A DNA stretch of 64,000 bases from Bifidobacterium tissieri (GCF_002259645.1 NZ_MWWV01000004.1:124001-188000); one strand, 5' to 3'. Positions 11,697 to 20,076 are shown, counted from the first letter of the stretch. The notes: generated from the sequence alone by a model not told the origin. Translations and numbers: made by a program.

Positions 11697-12455
11697 CTAG
11701 AAGGTGGAGGCGTAATAGGCCGCCCCTACAATGCCCGCGTCGTTGAGGAGCTGGGCGGGGACGATGGGGGTTTTGATGTCGATGTAGGGGAAGAACTTGT
11801 CGCTCTTTTTGCTGACGCCGCCGCCGACGACGAAGATGTCGGGGCTGAAGTAGTGTTCGAGAAGGTGATAGTACTTGGTGAGGCGCTTGCCCCATTTCTT
11901 CCAGGTGAGTTCCTTGGCGCTGCGGACGGAGTCGGCGGCGTATTTTTCGGAGTCGCCTTTGTCGTCGAGGAGGAGGTGGCCGAGTTCGGTGTTGGGGACG
12001 AGGACGCCGTTCATGATGAGGGCGGTGCCGATGCCAGTGCCGAGGGTGGTGGCGATGACGAGGCCCTTGACGTCTTTGGCGGCGCCGTATTGGGCTTCAG
12101 CGAGGCCGGCGGCGTCGGCGTCGTTGACGACGTGGACGGTGCGGCCGGTTTGTTCGCACATGAGTTCGTTGATGTCGACGCCGACCCAGGACTGGTCGAG
12201 GTTGGCCATGAAGTCAAGGGGACGGCCGGGCTTGACGGGGGCGGGGAAGGCGATGCCGATGGGAGTGCCGTCTTCGACTTCGTAGTGGTCGAGGATCTGC
12301 TTGACGATGCCGGCGACGGCGATGGGGGTGGATTCTTCGGGGGTGGGGATGCGGAGGCGCTCGCAGGCGAATTTGCCTTCGCCAAGGTCTACGGGAGCGC
12401 CTTTGATGCCGGATCCGCCGATGTCGATGCCGAATGCCTGTGCGGTTTCAATCAT
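11697..12455 (-). CDS. ppgK: polyphosphate glucokinase, ROK family
   Basis: Phosphorylates glucose to glucose 6-phosphate using polyphosphate (often ATP also) in the cytoplasm. The 252-residue protein has the N-terminal phosphate loop FGIDIGGSGIKGA, the central VNDADAAGLAEAQYG with catalytic Asp, the TLGTGIGTAL loop and C-terminal FVVGGGVSKK, matching actinobacterial PPGK in order and length. It lacks a DNA-binding domain, unlike ROK repressors. The start at 12455 follows GAGGAG. It lies 101 bp downstream of an MFS permease on the same strand, which suggests uptake and phosphorylation of a hexose. Confidence 0.93.
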   Translation of the reverse strand: MIETAQAFGIDIGGSGIKGAPVDLGEGKFACERLRIPTPEESTPIAVAGIVKQILDHYEVEDGTPIGIAFPAPVKPGRPLDFMANLDQSWVGVDINELMCEQTGRTVHVVNDADAAGLAEAQYGAAKDVKGLVIATTLGTGIGTALIMNGVLVPNTELGHLLLDDKGDSEKYAADSVRSAKELTWKKWGKRLTKYYHLLEHYFSPDIFVVGGGVSKKSDKFFPYIDIKTPIVPAQLLNDAGIVGAAYYASTF

Positions 12456-12556
12456 GTGTCTTCTCCTCAACGAGATTGATCGGTTGGCCCGCATTGCGAA
12501 CCTGTATGAACGAATGTACCACCGGCGGGGGCGGTTGCGGGCCGTGTCGATCGGTT

Positions 12557-13759
12557 TTATGCGTGGTTGTGGGAGAAGGTACGGCGTAGGTTCTCGTGCA
12601 TGAGGATCATGAGGAGGAGGATGACGCCGAGGTAGTAGGGGTAGAGACCGATGGTGATGTGGTTGGCGATGAGGCCGAAGAACGGTGGCGCGGCGAGGCT
12701 GCCGACGTAGGCGCAGGCCATTTGGACGCCGATGACGGCTTGGGATTTGTCGGCGCCGAAGTAGGCGGGGGTGGAGTGGATGACGCAGGGGTAGATGGGT
12801 GCGCAGCCGAGGCCGATGGTGATGAGTCCGATGAGGGGGATGATGGTGTTGCCGGCGGGGATGGCCATGAGGATGACGCCGCAGCCGACGAGAACCTGGC
12901 CGATGCGGATCATGACGTGGTCGGGGAAGCGCATGGTGAGGAATCCGCTGAGGGCGCGGCCGGCGGTGATGCCCATGTAGAAGAGGCTGGCCCAGGCGGC
13001 GGCCTGTTCGGCGTCGATGCCGCGGCCGAGCACCATGTAGCTGGAGGCCCAGAGTCCGGCGGTGGTTTCGACGGCACAGTAGCAGAAGAACATGACGAGG
13101 ATGGATTTGGCACCGGGGATGGCGAGTACGTCGAGGGGACTGAGTGCCTTGTGGGGTGTGGTGTCGTTGGCTGTGTCGGCCTGGTCGGCACTGGGATCCG
13201 CGGTGTTGTCGCTGCGGGTTTTCCAGAGGGGCAGGCTGATGAGAATCAGTGCGGTGAGCACGACTTGGAGGATGGATACCCAGCGGTATCCGGAGTTCCA
13301 GGTGTGGCCGCCGGTGAGTGCGTAGTTCATGATGTAGGGGCCGGCGGATGCGCCGATGCCCCACATGCAGTGCAGCCAGCTCATGTGGCGGCTGGTGTAG
13401 TGGAGCGCCACGTAGTTGTTGAGGGCGGCGTCGACGGCTCCGGCACCGAGGCCGTAGGGGATGGCCCAGAGGCAGATGACCCAGAAGGCGGGCGCGAAGG
13501 AGAATCCGGCGAGCGCGAGCGCGGTCATGGCGACGCTGATGGCGGTGACTTTGCCGGCACCGAGTTTGAGGGTGAGCCGGTCGCTCATGAGTGCGGAGAC
13601 GATGGTTCCGGCGCTGATGATCATGGAGATCATGCCGGCGTATGAGACGGGGACGTCGAATTGCGGGTACATGACCGGCCATGCGGAGCCGAGGATGGCG
13701 TCGGGTAGGCCGAGGCTGATGAACGCGACGTAGATTACGGCGAGCAGCAGGTTGCCCAT
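12557..13759 (-). CDS. MFS transporter, FucP/sugar permease-like
   Basis: A 400-residue integral membrane protein with about 12 hydrophobic helices, starting at once with MGNLLLAVIYVAFISLGLPDAILG, a form common in FucP/GlcP-type sugar:proton symporters. The sequence DRLTLKLGAGKVTA fits the loop 2-3 motif of the family. The start at ATG 13759 is chosen for its AAGGAGAG site 5 nt upstream. An upstream in-frame start at 13798 has none. The gene precedes ppgK and is itself preceded by a strong palindrome at 13814-13847 and a half-site at 13782-13790, possible operators. The substrate is likely a hexose (inference). Confidence 0.85.
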   Translation of the reverse strand: MGNLLLAVIYVAFISLGLPDAILGSAWPVMYPQFDVPVSYAGMISMIISAGTIVSALMSDRLTLKLGAGKVTAISVAMTALALAGFSFAPAFWVICLWAIPYGLGAGAVDAALNNYVALHYTSRHMSWLHCMWGIGASAGPYIMNYALTGGHTWNSGYRWVSILQVVLTALILISLPLWKTRSDNTADPSADQADTANDTTPHKALSPLDVLAIPGAKSILVMFFCYCAVETTAGLWASSYMVLGRGIDAEQAAAWASLFYMGITAGRALSGFLTMRFPDHVMIRIGQVLVGCGVILMAIPAGNTIIPLIGLITIGLGCAPIYPCVIHSTPAYFGADKSQAVIGVQMACAYVGSLAAPPFFGLIANHITIGLYPYYLGVILLLMILMHENLRRTFSHNHA

Positions 13760-13781
13760 GGGTCTCTCCTTGTTGGGATCG

Positions 13782-13790
13782 GTACATGCC
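13782..13790. promoter_or_regulatory. GTACATGCC half-site upstream of the MFS gene
   Basis: This nonamer is the same as the inner nine bases of the right arm of the palindrome at 13814-13847. It lies about 23 bp before the MFS start codon, a fitting place for an operator half-site. Confidence 0.35.
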
Positions 13791-13813
13791 GTCGTCATTG
13801 ATGGGTGAAACGC

Positions 13814-13847
13814 ACCTAGGGCATGTACAAACGTACATGCCCTAGGT
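13814..13847. terminator. perfect hairpin ACCTAGGGCATGTAC / AAAC loop
   Basis: Two perfect 15-nt arms around a 4-nt loop. It lies 100 bp after the end of the TPI-fusion gene and 55 bp before the MFS gene, both on the minus strand. It could end the upstream transcript or act as an operator for the MFS-ppgK unit, which the repeated GTACATGCC half-site favours. No U-tract follows. Confidence 0.5.
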
Positions 13848-13946
13848 TAGAACGTTCCATGCGCGAGACACGCCGTAAAACCTACCAAACGGAAGGTAAT
13901 TTTCGTTGACGTTGTCAGCCGATCGACGTCAACGACGTGGCCACCG

Positions 13947-15401
13947 CTATTGCAGTCCCAGTCGGCCGCTCTTCCAGGGACGATGCAGTTTGCGGTCGAT
14001 GCCGCGCATACGCCACATGCGGTTCTGGGTGTCCACATCACTGAGCAGGTATCCCGCCACGAACGGTCTGCGGAATCCTTCGAAGTCCACGCCATGGCCG
14101 ATCTCGCCGTAGGCACGCATGCATGCCACGTTCGCGAACTCCTCGGCGAGCAGTTCATGACGCCGGTCGGGATCGAGCGAGTCGTCGCATTCGATAAGCC
14201 ACTGGCGGATCGAAAAAACGCCACGGATACGACGCTCGTCGATCAGCTTCATCATCGATTCGATGATGCGCAGTCGGTTCGACCAGATCATGTCGCGCAG
14301 CACGTCGGCCTCGAATCCGAGGTATGTGGTGCCCGATGCGTCGGCGGCATCCTCGAGTTCGGCCGCCGCCTGCTCCTCGAGCCACTGGAATCCCACGGTA
14401 CGATAGGCGGCCAGGGCCAGGGATGCACGCCATGCCATGGTGTCGGGATGGTTCTGCGCCACCTTGGACGCCACGATCTGATACGGCTCCTGCAGCGTGG
14501 AGTCGGTGAACTCCTCCACGGTACGCTTGCCGGGACGGTAGATCGTGTGGGCGGTGCGGCGCAGTCGCACCACGCTCGACTCGGCTACGCGATGGCAGAT
14601 CTTGGCGAACTTGGTGGGGTCGAGGCTGGCTCCGCCCACGAGGAATCCGTCGATGCCGTATCGGCGGATGATCGACGCCGCGTTATCCGGCTTGATGGAT
14701 CCGCCGTACAGGATGCGCACCTTGGCCGCCACGTCGGCGCCGAATGTGGCGTTGATGAAGTCGCGGATGTCGGCGAGCGCCGATTCGATCACGGTGGGGT
14801 CCGGCGGGGTGCCGGTGCCGATGCTCCATACGGGCTCGTATGCCACGATCACCTTGCTCATGTCCTCCGGGGAGAGGAGTCGCACGGCGGATACGAGCTG
14901 GTTGAGCGCGTAGTCGATGCCGATGCCGTCGTCGCGGCCGAGTTTGGTTTCGCCGATGCAGACGATGGGCGTCATGCCGCTGTCGAGCACCACGCGCATC
15001 TTGCGGTCGATCTTCTCGTCGTCCTCGGGGTGGTAGCGGCGTTGTTCAGAATGGCCGAGGAGCACGTATCGGCAGTCGAGCGCGGCGAGCATCTGGGCGC
15101 TGATGTCGCCGGTGTAGGCGCCGGCGTCGAGTTCACTTACGTTCTGGGCGCCGAAGAACAGTTCGCCGTTCAGGTCGGTTTTGCGCGCCATATCGTGAAT
15201 GGCCAGCAGGCTGGTGAAGGATGGCAGTACGCCGGTTTCCACCCGGTTGACGACGGTGCCGGTCTCCTCCATCCGCCGGGCCCAGTTCTGTCCGGACCCG
15301 GAGTATTCCAGCAGCCATTGGCCGGCTTGACGGTGGTCAAGGTTCATTTTCCAGTTGCCGATGACCATCGGCGTGCGCAGCACGCTGTCGTTGTACTTCA
15401 T
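13947..15401 (-). CDS. tpiA: triosephosphate isomerase with a C-terminal domain of unknown function
   Basis: Interconverts dihydroxyacetone phosphate and glyceraldehyde 3-phosphate. The TIM-barrel part (residues 1-275) keeps all catalytic residues: NWKMN with Lys18, GHSEQRR with His117, and AYEPVWSIGTG with Glu189. The phosphate-binding YGGSIKPDN and LVGGASL are also present. A further 210 residues follow that are not part of any TPI I know. They are mostly helical and charged, with WLEEQAAAELEDAADASG and RRHELLAEEFANVACMRAYGE, and have no motif I recognise. The start at 15401 has AGGAG overlapping the stop of the phosphatase gene, so translation is probably coupled. The fold and reaction are secure; the tail is not assigned. 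Confidence 0.9.
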   Translation of the reverse strand: MKYNDSVLRTPMVIGNWKMNLDHRQAGQWLLEYSGSGQNWARRMEETGTVVNRVETGVLPSFTSLLAIHDMARKTDLNGELFFGAQNVSELDAGAYTGDISAQMLAALDCRYVLLGHSEQRRYHPEDDEKIDRKMRVVLDSGMTPIVCIGETKLGRDDGIGIDYALNQLVSAVRLLSPEDMSKVIVAYEPVWSIGTGTPPDPTVIESALADIRDFINATFGADVAAKVRILYGGSIKPDNAASIIRRYGIDGFLVGGASLDPTKFAKICHRVAESSVVRLRRTAHTIYRPGKRTVEEFTDSTLQEPYQIVASKVAQNHPDTMAWRASLALAAYRTVGFQWLEEQAAAELEDAADASGTTYLGFEADVLRDMIWSNRLRIIESMMKLIDERRIRGVFSIRQWLIECDDSLDPDRRHELLAEEFANVACMRAYGEIGHGVDFEGFRRPFVAGYLLSDVDTQNRMWRMRGIDRKLHRPWKSGRLGLQ

Positions 15402-15407
15402 GATCTC

Positions 15408-16064
15408 CTATGCACCCCAGTTTTCGATGACGGCCTGTCCCTTGTGGTCGCCGAGGACGACGTAGCGCGCCGTGCCGAGTTCGAATTTGCGACCTTCCGC
15501 GGCGGGCAGATCCACCCATGCCATGGTCACGAGTCGCAGGATGTGGGAGTGGGCCACCAGTAGCACGTCCTTGCCTTCGTCGGTGATGGCCTTGGCTTCG
15601 TCGGCGATCTTCTTTGCGCGGGCGAACGCCTCGTCGATCGTTTCGCCTTCGGTCAGATGCACGGCCACCTGTTCGCCGTCGGGAAGGGTCTCGACGCGTT
15701 CCTCCCCCAGCGACTCCGGCACGGACTGCGGTCCGTCAAACCAGAGGTTCCAGGCACGACCGAGCGCTTCGCCGATCTGTCCGCGGGTGCGACCTTCGGC
15801 ACGGCCATAGTCCCATTCCATGAGTTCGTCACGGTATTCGGCGTCGAATCCGGCGAGACTCGCGGTTTCGCTGGCGCGCTTGAGCGGCGAGCAGTAGATG
15901 GCGGCGAATGGCTGCGGATGGGCGGCGCGCACTCGTTCTCCGGCTTCGACGGCCTGCTGGCGTCCGATTTCGGTCAGCGGCACGTCGGTGCGGCCGGTGT
16001 GCTGCCCGGAGACGGCCCAGTAGGTCTGTCCATGACGAAGAAGATACGCTTTTCCTGGCTTCAT
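15408..16064 (-). CDS. histidine phosphatase family protein (phosphoglycerate mutase-like)
   Basis: A 218-residue cytoplasmic protein with the family motif LLRHGQTYW (phospho-acceptor His11), an early PLTEIGRQQA helix, SPLKRASETA, and the late LLVAHSHILR carrying the second His. Members include cofactor-dependent phosphoglycerate mutases and broad sugar-phosphate phosphatases. The short length and missing mutase loops favour a phosphatase. It lies between the aldolase gene and the TPI fusion, 6 bp from the latter, so a triose or hexose phosphate substrate is likely (inference). The start is at ATG 16064, preceded by AGGAAAG. Confidence 0.87.
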   Translation of the reverse strand: MKPGKAYLLRHGQTYWAVSGQHTGRTDVPLTEIGRQQAVEAGERVRAAHPQPFAAIYCSPLKRASETASLAGFDAEYRDELMEWDYGRAEGRTRGQIGEALGRAWNLWFDGPQSVPESLGEERVETLPDGEQVAVHLTEGETIDEAFARAKKIADEAKAITDEGKDVLLVAHSHILRLVTMAWVDLPAAEGRKFELGTARYVVLGDHKGQAVIENWGA

Positions 16065-16123
16065 GATGTTTGCTTTCCTGTGTTGAGTTGGTGTTTGGTG
16101 TACTGCCGTGTACGTATGTGGTG

Positions 16124-16143
16124 CGGCCATCGCACGATGGCCG
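16124..16143 (-). terminator. hairpin CGGCCATCG / CGATGGCCG
   Basis: A perfect 9-bp stem with a 2-nt loop in the 173-bp gap between the aldolase and phosphatase genes. With the hairpin at 16205-16220 it may attenuate read-through or stabilise the processed aldolase message. Confidence 0.4.
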
Positions 16144-16204
16144 TATCCCCTTGGGGGCGTGCGCCGACGGACGTCGTTGCCCTCGGCGCATGATGTGTCG
16201 GGGT

Positions 16205-16220
16205 GCGGGCGTTCGCCCGC
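16205..16220 (-). terminator. short GC-rich hairpin after the aldolase gene
   Basis: GCGGGCG and CGCCCGC around a 2-nt loop, 18 bp after the aldolase stop. No U-tract is seen, so partial termination or message stabilisation is as likely as full termination. Confidence 0.4.
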
Positions 16221-16237
16221 GTTTCCTCCGTTGGATG

Positions 16238-17278
16238 TCAGGCCACGACCGGGTCGAGCACTGACTTGTAGGTCACCTCGGTGGCGTGGCCGGCGCTGCC
16301 GAGCAGCTGTGCGACCTGCGCGACCTTGGCGGTCATGGCCTTGCGGCCTGCGGCGTTCCACTTGCGCGGATCGAAGAACTTCTTGCCTTCGCGGTGCGAG
16401 CGCTGCTTGCCGTCGGCGGCGACGAGGAACGCGTCGATGCCGTTGGTGAACTCGTACTGGGTGTCGGTGTCGACGTTCATCTTGACCACGCCGTCCTTGA
16501 CCGCCGCACGCACATCCTCCTCGGACGATCCGGAGCCGCCATGGAACACGTACATGTTGCGCACGCCGGTCTTTTCGGCGATTTCGGAGAGCAGCTCGGG
16601 CTTGAGGTGCGGGATGACGGCGGTGCCGTGCGCGTTGCCGAAGGCGACGGCCAGCAGGTAGTCGTCCTCGTCGAGTCCGGCGTCGGTGAAGACCTTCTGG
16701 ATCACGGCCACGTCTTCGGGAGTGGAGTAGACGGCCTGATCGGCGACGCCGTCCTCCATGCCGCCCCACTTGCCGCCGGCCTCGACCTCGAGTACGCCGT
16801 CGACGGCCTGGACCATCGGCAGCAGCTCCTTGATGGTGGCTGCGTTGTCGTGAATCTCGTCATGGGATCCGTCGAACATGAACGAGTCGAAGATCTTCTC
16901 CTCACCGGCGTCCTTGAGCTTCTTGAGCTCCACGAGCAGCGGCTTGAGCCAGGTGTCCACGTAGTCGGCGTGGCAGTGGTCGGTGTGCAGGATGATCGGC
17001 ACGTGGTGGCTCTTGCGCAGATCGCGCATCATGCGACCGATGATGATCGACCCCTCGACCGGATCGCCCTTGGGGCTGGCCTGCTTGGCGCCGCCGATGC
17101 TCACCTGCACGAATCCCGCGCTGTGCGCCTGCTCCAGTCCTTCCATCGCCGCGATGGCGGTATCGAGGTTGCTGATGTTGATGGCAGGATAGGCATATCC
17201 CCCGTTGTGCGCCTCATCAAGCAGATGCTTGACCTCGGTGGCCGTCATCGTAAACGTGTTTCCGGTCGTTTCGCTCAT
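16238..17278 (-). CDS. fba: class II fructose-bisphosphate aldolase
   Basis: A zinc-dependent aldolase splitting fructose 1,6-bisphosphate into the two triose phosphates. The 346-residue protein matches FbaA-type enzymes: ILHTDHCHADYVD (zinc His and catalytic Asp), FMFDGSHDEIHDN, EVEAGGKWGGMEDGV, VFHGGSGSSEEDV and the closing phosphate site KMNVDTDTQYEF. The start is placed at ATG 17278 because AAGGGG lies 7 nt upstream; the open frame extends further but has no site. It is the first gene of the aldolase-phosphatase-TPI group and is preceded by a 461-bp gap. Fructose bisphosphate rather than tagatose bisphosphate is inferred from the FbaA-type motifs. Confidence 0.92.
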   Translation of the reverse strand: MSETTGNTFTMTATEVKHLLDEAHNGGYAYPAINISNLDTAIAAMEGLEQAHSAGFVQVSIGGAKQASPKGDPVEGSIIIGRMMRDLRKSHHVPIILHTDHCHADYVDTWLKPLLVELKKLKDAGEEKIFDSFMFDGSHDEIHDNAATIKELLPMVQAVDGVLEVEAGGKWGGMEDGVADQAVYSTPEDVAVIQKVFTDAGLDEDDYLLAVAFGNAHGTAVIPHLKPELLSEIAEKTGVRNMYVFHGGSGSSEEDVRAAVKDGVVKMNVDTDTQYEFTNGIDAFLVAADGKQRSHREGKKFFDPRKWNAAGRKAMTAKVAQVAQLLGSAGHATEVTYKSVLDPVVA

Positions 17279-17739
17279 ATCCGTCCCCTTTTGGAACCAT
17301 GTGGGAAATGCATTCATACGGGGGATTCCCATGCGCCCCCGCCATGACCCATGGTCCCACTTTCTGGTCTTGGTTTGCAAGCTCATTCGCATGCAATCGA
17401 CGACAACGCCCAAAGCTCACATAATCAGCACTCAAGAGCTCACAAATACGTTCATGACGGTCGATTTGAACGAAGCAAACACACATAAATTCGCACAGAA
17501 TCGAACGACACGCGAACACGAACGGAATCCCATGTGCGTTTCTGTGTTTCCTGAAGAAAAACCGCACATTAAAAACAAACATTTCTTGCGTCCGGCCCTG
17601 TCCACGACTTCGTTTTCAAGACCGGACGCCCTGCACAATACCTCGCAATACAACCACGACGGTCGCATCCGTTCGCGGAGACGAAGACCAGTCTCCGCGA
17701 ACGAACACGACCGTCGGCGAATCTTGATTCGATACGCGC
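17279..17739. other. 461-bp gap upstream of the aldolase gene, locally AT-rich
   Basis: No credible gene is found here. It is more AT-rich than its surroundings, notably at 17461-17585. It holds a stem GCGTCCGG/CCGGACGC at 17588-17629, a weaker ATGTGCG/CGCACAT stem near 17532-17569, and two copies of TGTGAGCT on the minus strand near 17410-17445. I could not find a convincing -35/-10 pair. It probably holds the aldolase promoter and a long leader. Confidence 0.5.
17671..17702 (-). terminator. hairpin GTTCGCGGAGAC / GTCTCCGCGAAC
   Basis: A perfect 12-bp stem with an 8-nt loop, 37 bp after the stop of the minus-strand MFS efflux gene. It lacks a U-tract, but its position fits the end of the marR-MFS operon. 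Confidence 0.55.
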
Positions 17740-19245
17740 TCACGCCTTGGCCGAGCGACGGACCTTGGCAGGCTTCACCTCAAGATCCCGGACCTCCACG
17801 TCGGGAACGTTTTCGGCACGGGTCATGGCGCTGAGCGACCTGATGCGCAGGGATGCGATCAGGCCGATGCATGCGAGCACCGCGGCGAAGACGAATCCGA
17901 AACGGGAACCGGTGACGAACGCATGGGCGGAGTCGGCTCCGGCGGCGAGCGCACGGGACTCCCCCATGCCAAGCAGCAAGGTGGCCACGGCCGTGGCGAT
18001 GGCTCCCCACACCTGCTGCAACGTATTGATGATGGTGCTGCCATCGGTGGCGAGCTGCGGCGGCAGGGCGGCCAATGCCGTGGACTGGGCCGGGCTCATG
18101 GTCAGCGGCACGCCGATCATCAGCACCACATGGGCGGCGATGATATACGCCACCGAACTGGTCGTGCCGGCCGCCATGAGCAGCGCCAAGCCGACGATGG
18201 AGATCGCCAGACCACTCCGCACCAGAATCTTCGGGCCGATCGCGTCGAACAGACGACCGGAGAGCAGTGACACCACAGCGTTGATCACACCGCCGGGCAG
18301 CATCACGAGTCCCGCCATGGCCGCAGGCACGCCCATGCCGTTCTGGATCTCCTGCGGCATGAGGTACATGGCGCACAAGGTGATGCCGAAGTTCATCATC
18401 ACCACAACCGCGCCGGTGGTGAACTGCGGGATGGCGAACGCACGCAGGTCGATGACGGGAACATCCATACGCAGCTGCCGACGGCTGTAGAGCGCCACGG
18501 CGATCACGCCGACCACGAGGATCGTCACGACCGCGGCCGACATGCCGAATTCACTGATCAGGCTCACACCCAGCACCAGACCACCGAATCCGATCACCGA
18601 GGTCAGGCAGCTGAACACGTCGATGCACGGACGGGTGAGCGTGTACGGATTGACCATGAACACGATGGCGCACACCAGCGCAACCGCCGCCACCAGCGCG
18701 AAGAAGTAGAAGATCCAGCGCCAGCTGAGCGCACCGATGAAGAATCCGGACAGGGTGGGGCCGATGGCAGGCGCGAACATGATGATCAGCGTGGTGGTGC
18801 CCATCGCGGCACCGATCCTGTTCTTGGGGAACACTTCCAGCAGCACGGAGAACATCATCGGCAGCACCAGACCGGTGGAGACGCCCTGAATCATACGTCC
18901 GGCAAGCAACACGGGGAACACTGGCGCGAAACCCGAGATCAGCGAACCGATCAGGAATGCGCCCAGCGCCACGATCAGCAGGCTTTTGGCACGGAACCAC
19001 TTCAGCAGCAATCCCACAAACGGCAGCACCACGCCGATCACCAGCAAGTAACCGACCACCAGCCACTGGGCGGTGCCGGCGGGGACGCCGAACGTCGTCA
19101 TCAGACTGGGTAGCGCGATGTTCATCGACGTTTCGCTCAACATGCCCAGGAACGCGCCCAGGTACAATCCCAGCATCACCAGCGTGGGGTGCTTCACATC
19201 CACACGCGCCTTCATCATTTCCGAGTTCTGCCGTGTTTCGGCCAT
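17740..19245 (-). CDS. MFS transporter, DHA2/EmrB-type drug efflux
   Basis: A membrane protein of 501 residues with a hydrophobic pattern fitting about 14 helices. It has QWLVVGYLLVIGVVLP after helix 2, GRMIQGVSTGLVLPMM and the antiporter segment GPTLSGFFIGALSWRWIF, all typical of proton-driven multidrug exporters of the DHA2 group. The C-terminal tail is basic and cytoplasmic. The start is placed at ATG 19245 after GGAGG at 11 nt spacing; a GTG at 19263 is the alternative. It lies 101 bp behind a MarR gene on the same strand, so efflux is probably induced by a ligand of that repressor. Confidence 0.88.
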   Translation of the reverse strand: MAETRQNSEMMKARVDVKHPTLVMLGLYLGAFLGMLSETSMNIALPSLMTTFGVPAGTAQWLVVGYLLVIGVVLPFVGLLLKWFRAKSLLIVALGAFLIGSLISGFAPVFPVLLAGRMIQGVSTGLVLPMMFSVLLEVFPKNRIGAAMGTTTLIIMFAPAIGPTLSGFFIGALSWRWIFYFFALVAAVALVCAIVFMVNPYTLTRPCIDVFSCLTSVIGFGGLVLGVSLISEFGMSAAVVTILVVGVIAVALYSRRQLRMDVPVIDLRAFAIPQFTTGAVVVMMNFGITLCAMYLMPQEIQNGMGVPAAMAGLVMLPGGVINAVVSLLSGRLFDAIGPKILVRSGLAISIVGLALLMAAGTTSSVAYIIAAHVVLMIGVPLTMSPAQSTALAALPPQLATDGSTIINTLQQVWGAIATAVATLLLGMGESRALAAGADSAHAFVTGSRFGFVFAAVLACIGLIASLRIRSLSAMTRAENVPDVEVRDLEVKPAKVRRSAKA

Positions 19246-19346
19246 GCTCGTCTCATCCTCCACATTGTCAACATCCGCGTCCGAGCATGACGGAGCACGC
19301 CGGCATGATGCGCAGGCGAGATGTGATCGTCAATGGATTTCGGACG

Positions 19347-19793
19347 CTATTTGCCGCAGGCCCTGGAGACCGCGGCGGCTATCGCATCGATCGTGGAGAT
19401 CATGGATTCGATATCGTCCATGTTCACCGTGTCCGCCAGTTCCCGTTCAATGCGCTGACGGACACCGACGATGTACCGGTCGATGTAGTCCTCGCCGAGC
19501 GGCGTGGCGCGAATCAGCACCACGCGACCGTCGACGGGACTGGCCGTCTTCCTCAGCACACCCATATCGGTCATCTCGCGGATCGCGCGGGTGACGTTGG
19601 GCATGCGCATGCCGAGCGCATCGCCGATATCGGACACGCGGGAGCACCCGGTATCGTCACATGTGCGGGTCAGCGCGTCCAATACGCGAACGTGTATCGG
19701 ACGTACGCCCTTCGGCAGTTCGGGCACCAGATTACGGGTCGACGCCGCGGTATCCATGGCGTGCAGAATCCTGTCAAGCAGGTTGATATCCAT
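19347..19793 (-). CDS. MarR family transcriptional regulator
   Basis: About 148 residues: a winged-helix protein with VSDIGDALGMRMPNVTRAIREMTDMGVLRKTASPVDGRVVLIRATPLGEDYI, which covers the recognition helix and the beta wing with the DGR motif typical of MarR proteins. The flanking N- and C-terminal helices would form the dimer interface. The start at ATG 19793 (GGTGG 5 nt upstream) gives family length; starts at 19805 and 19835 are possible. It is the first gene before the efflux MFS, and an inverted repeat at 19880-19900 next to a TATAAA box suggests that it represses its own operon. Confidence 0.87.
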   Translation of the reverse strand: MDINLLDRILHAMDTAASTRNLVPELPKGVRPIHVRVLDALTRTCDDTGCSRVSDIGDALGMRMPNVTRAIREMTDMGVLRKTASPVDGRVVLIRATPLGEDYIDRYIVGVRQRIERELADTVNMDDIESMISTIDAIAAAVSRACGK

Positions 19794-19879
19794 GACATCC
19801 ACCATATCCCGATACCCACAGAACATGTACGGCACTGGTGACCGGATGGCTTCACGATCGATTTTTATTTATATGAGAT

Positions 19880-19900
19880 AACTATCTCCGATAGATAGTT
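19880..19900. promoter_or_regulatory. candidate MarR operator AACTATC-N7-GATAGTT
   Basis: The inverted repeat lies just upstream, on the minus strand, of a CATATAAATAA stretch (plus 19867-19877) that could be the -10 region of the marR gene. A nested CTATC-TCC-GATAG pair strengthens the symmetry. The nearness to marR makes autoregulation likely. Confidence 0.55.
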
Positions 19901-20076
19901 TACGACGGCGATGGACCATGCGACACGCCGATTGCTGAACATGGATTTGGTGTGCCGAATATGGTTCAGCCCCAACGACCCCGGATGCGATACCGACAGT
20001 GCGATACCGACGACCACGTCGTGCCGCATCCGGAAGCCCGACATCGCGCGGTATGGCGAGCGGTATGGCGAAGAAC

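Noticed and set aside
12596..13645. Long plus-strand frame antisense to the MFS gene
   Set aside because: Gly/Asp/Glu-rich composition typical of the antisense of a GC-biased membrane gene. It has no ribosome site or homology.
11697..13838. A 713-codon minus-strand frame covering glucokinase and the MFS gene
   Set aside because: Only the part from 12455 reads as a known protein. The upstream part is Arg/His/Pro-rich noise in a shifted frame over the MFS gene.
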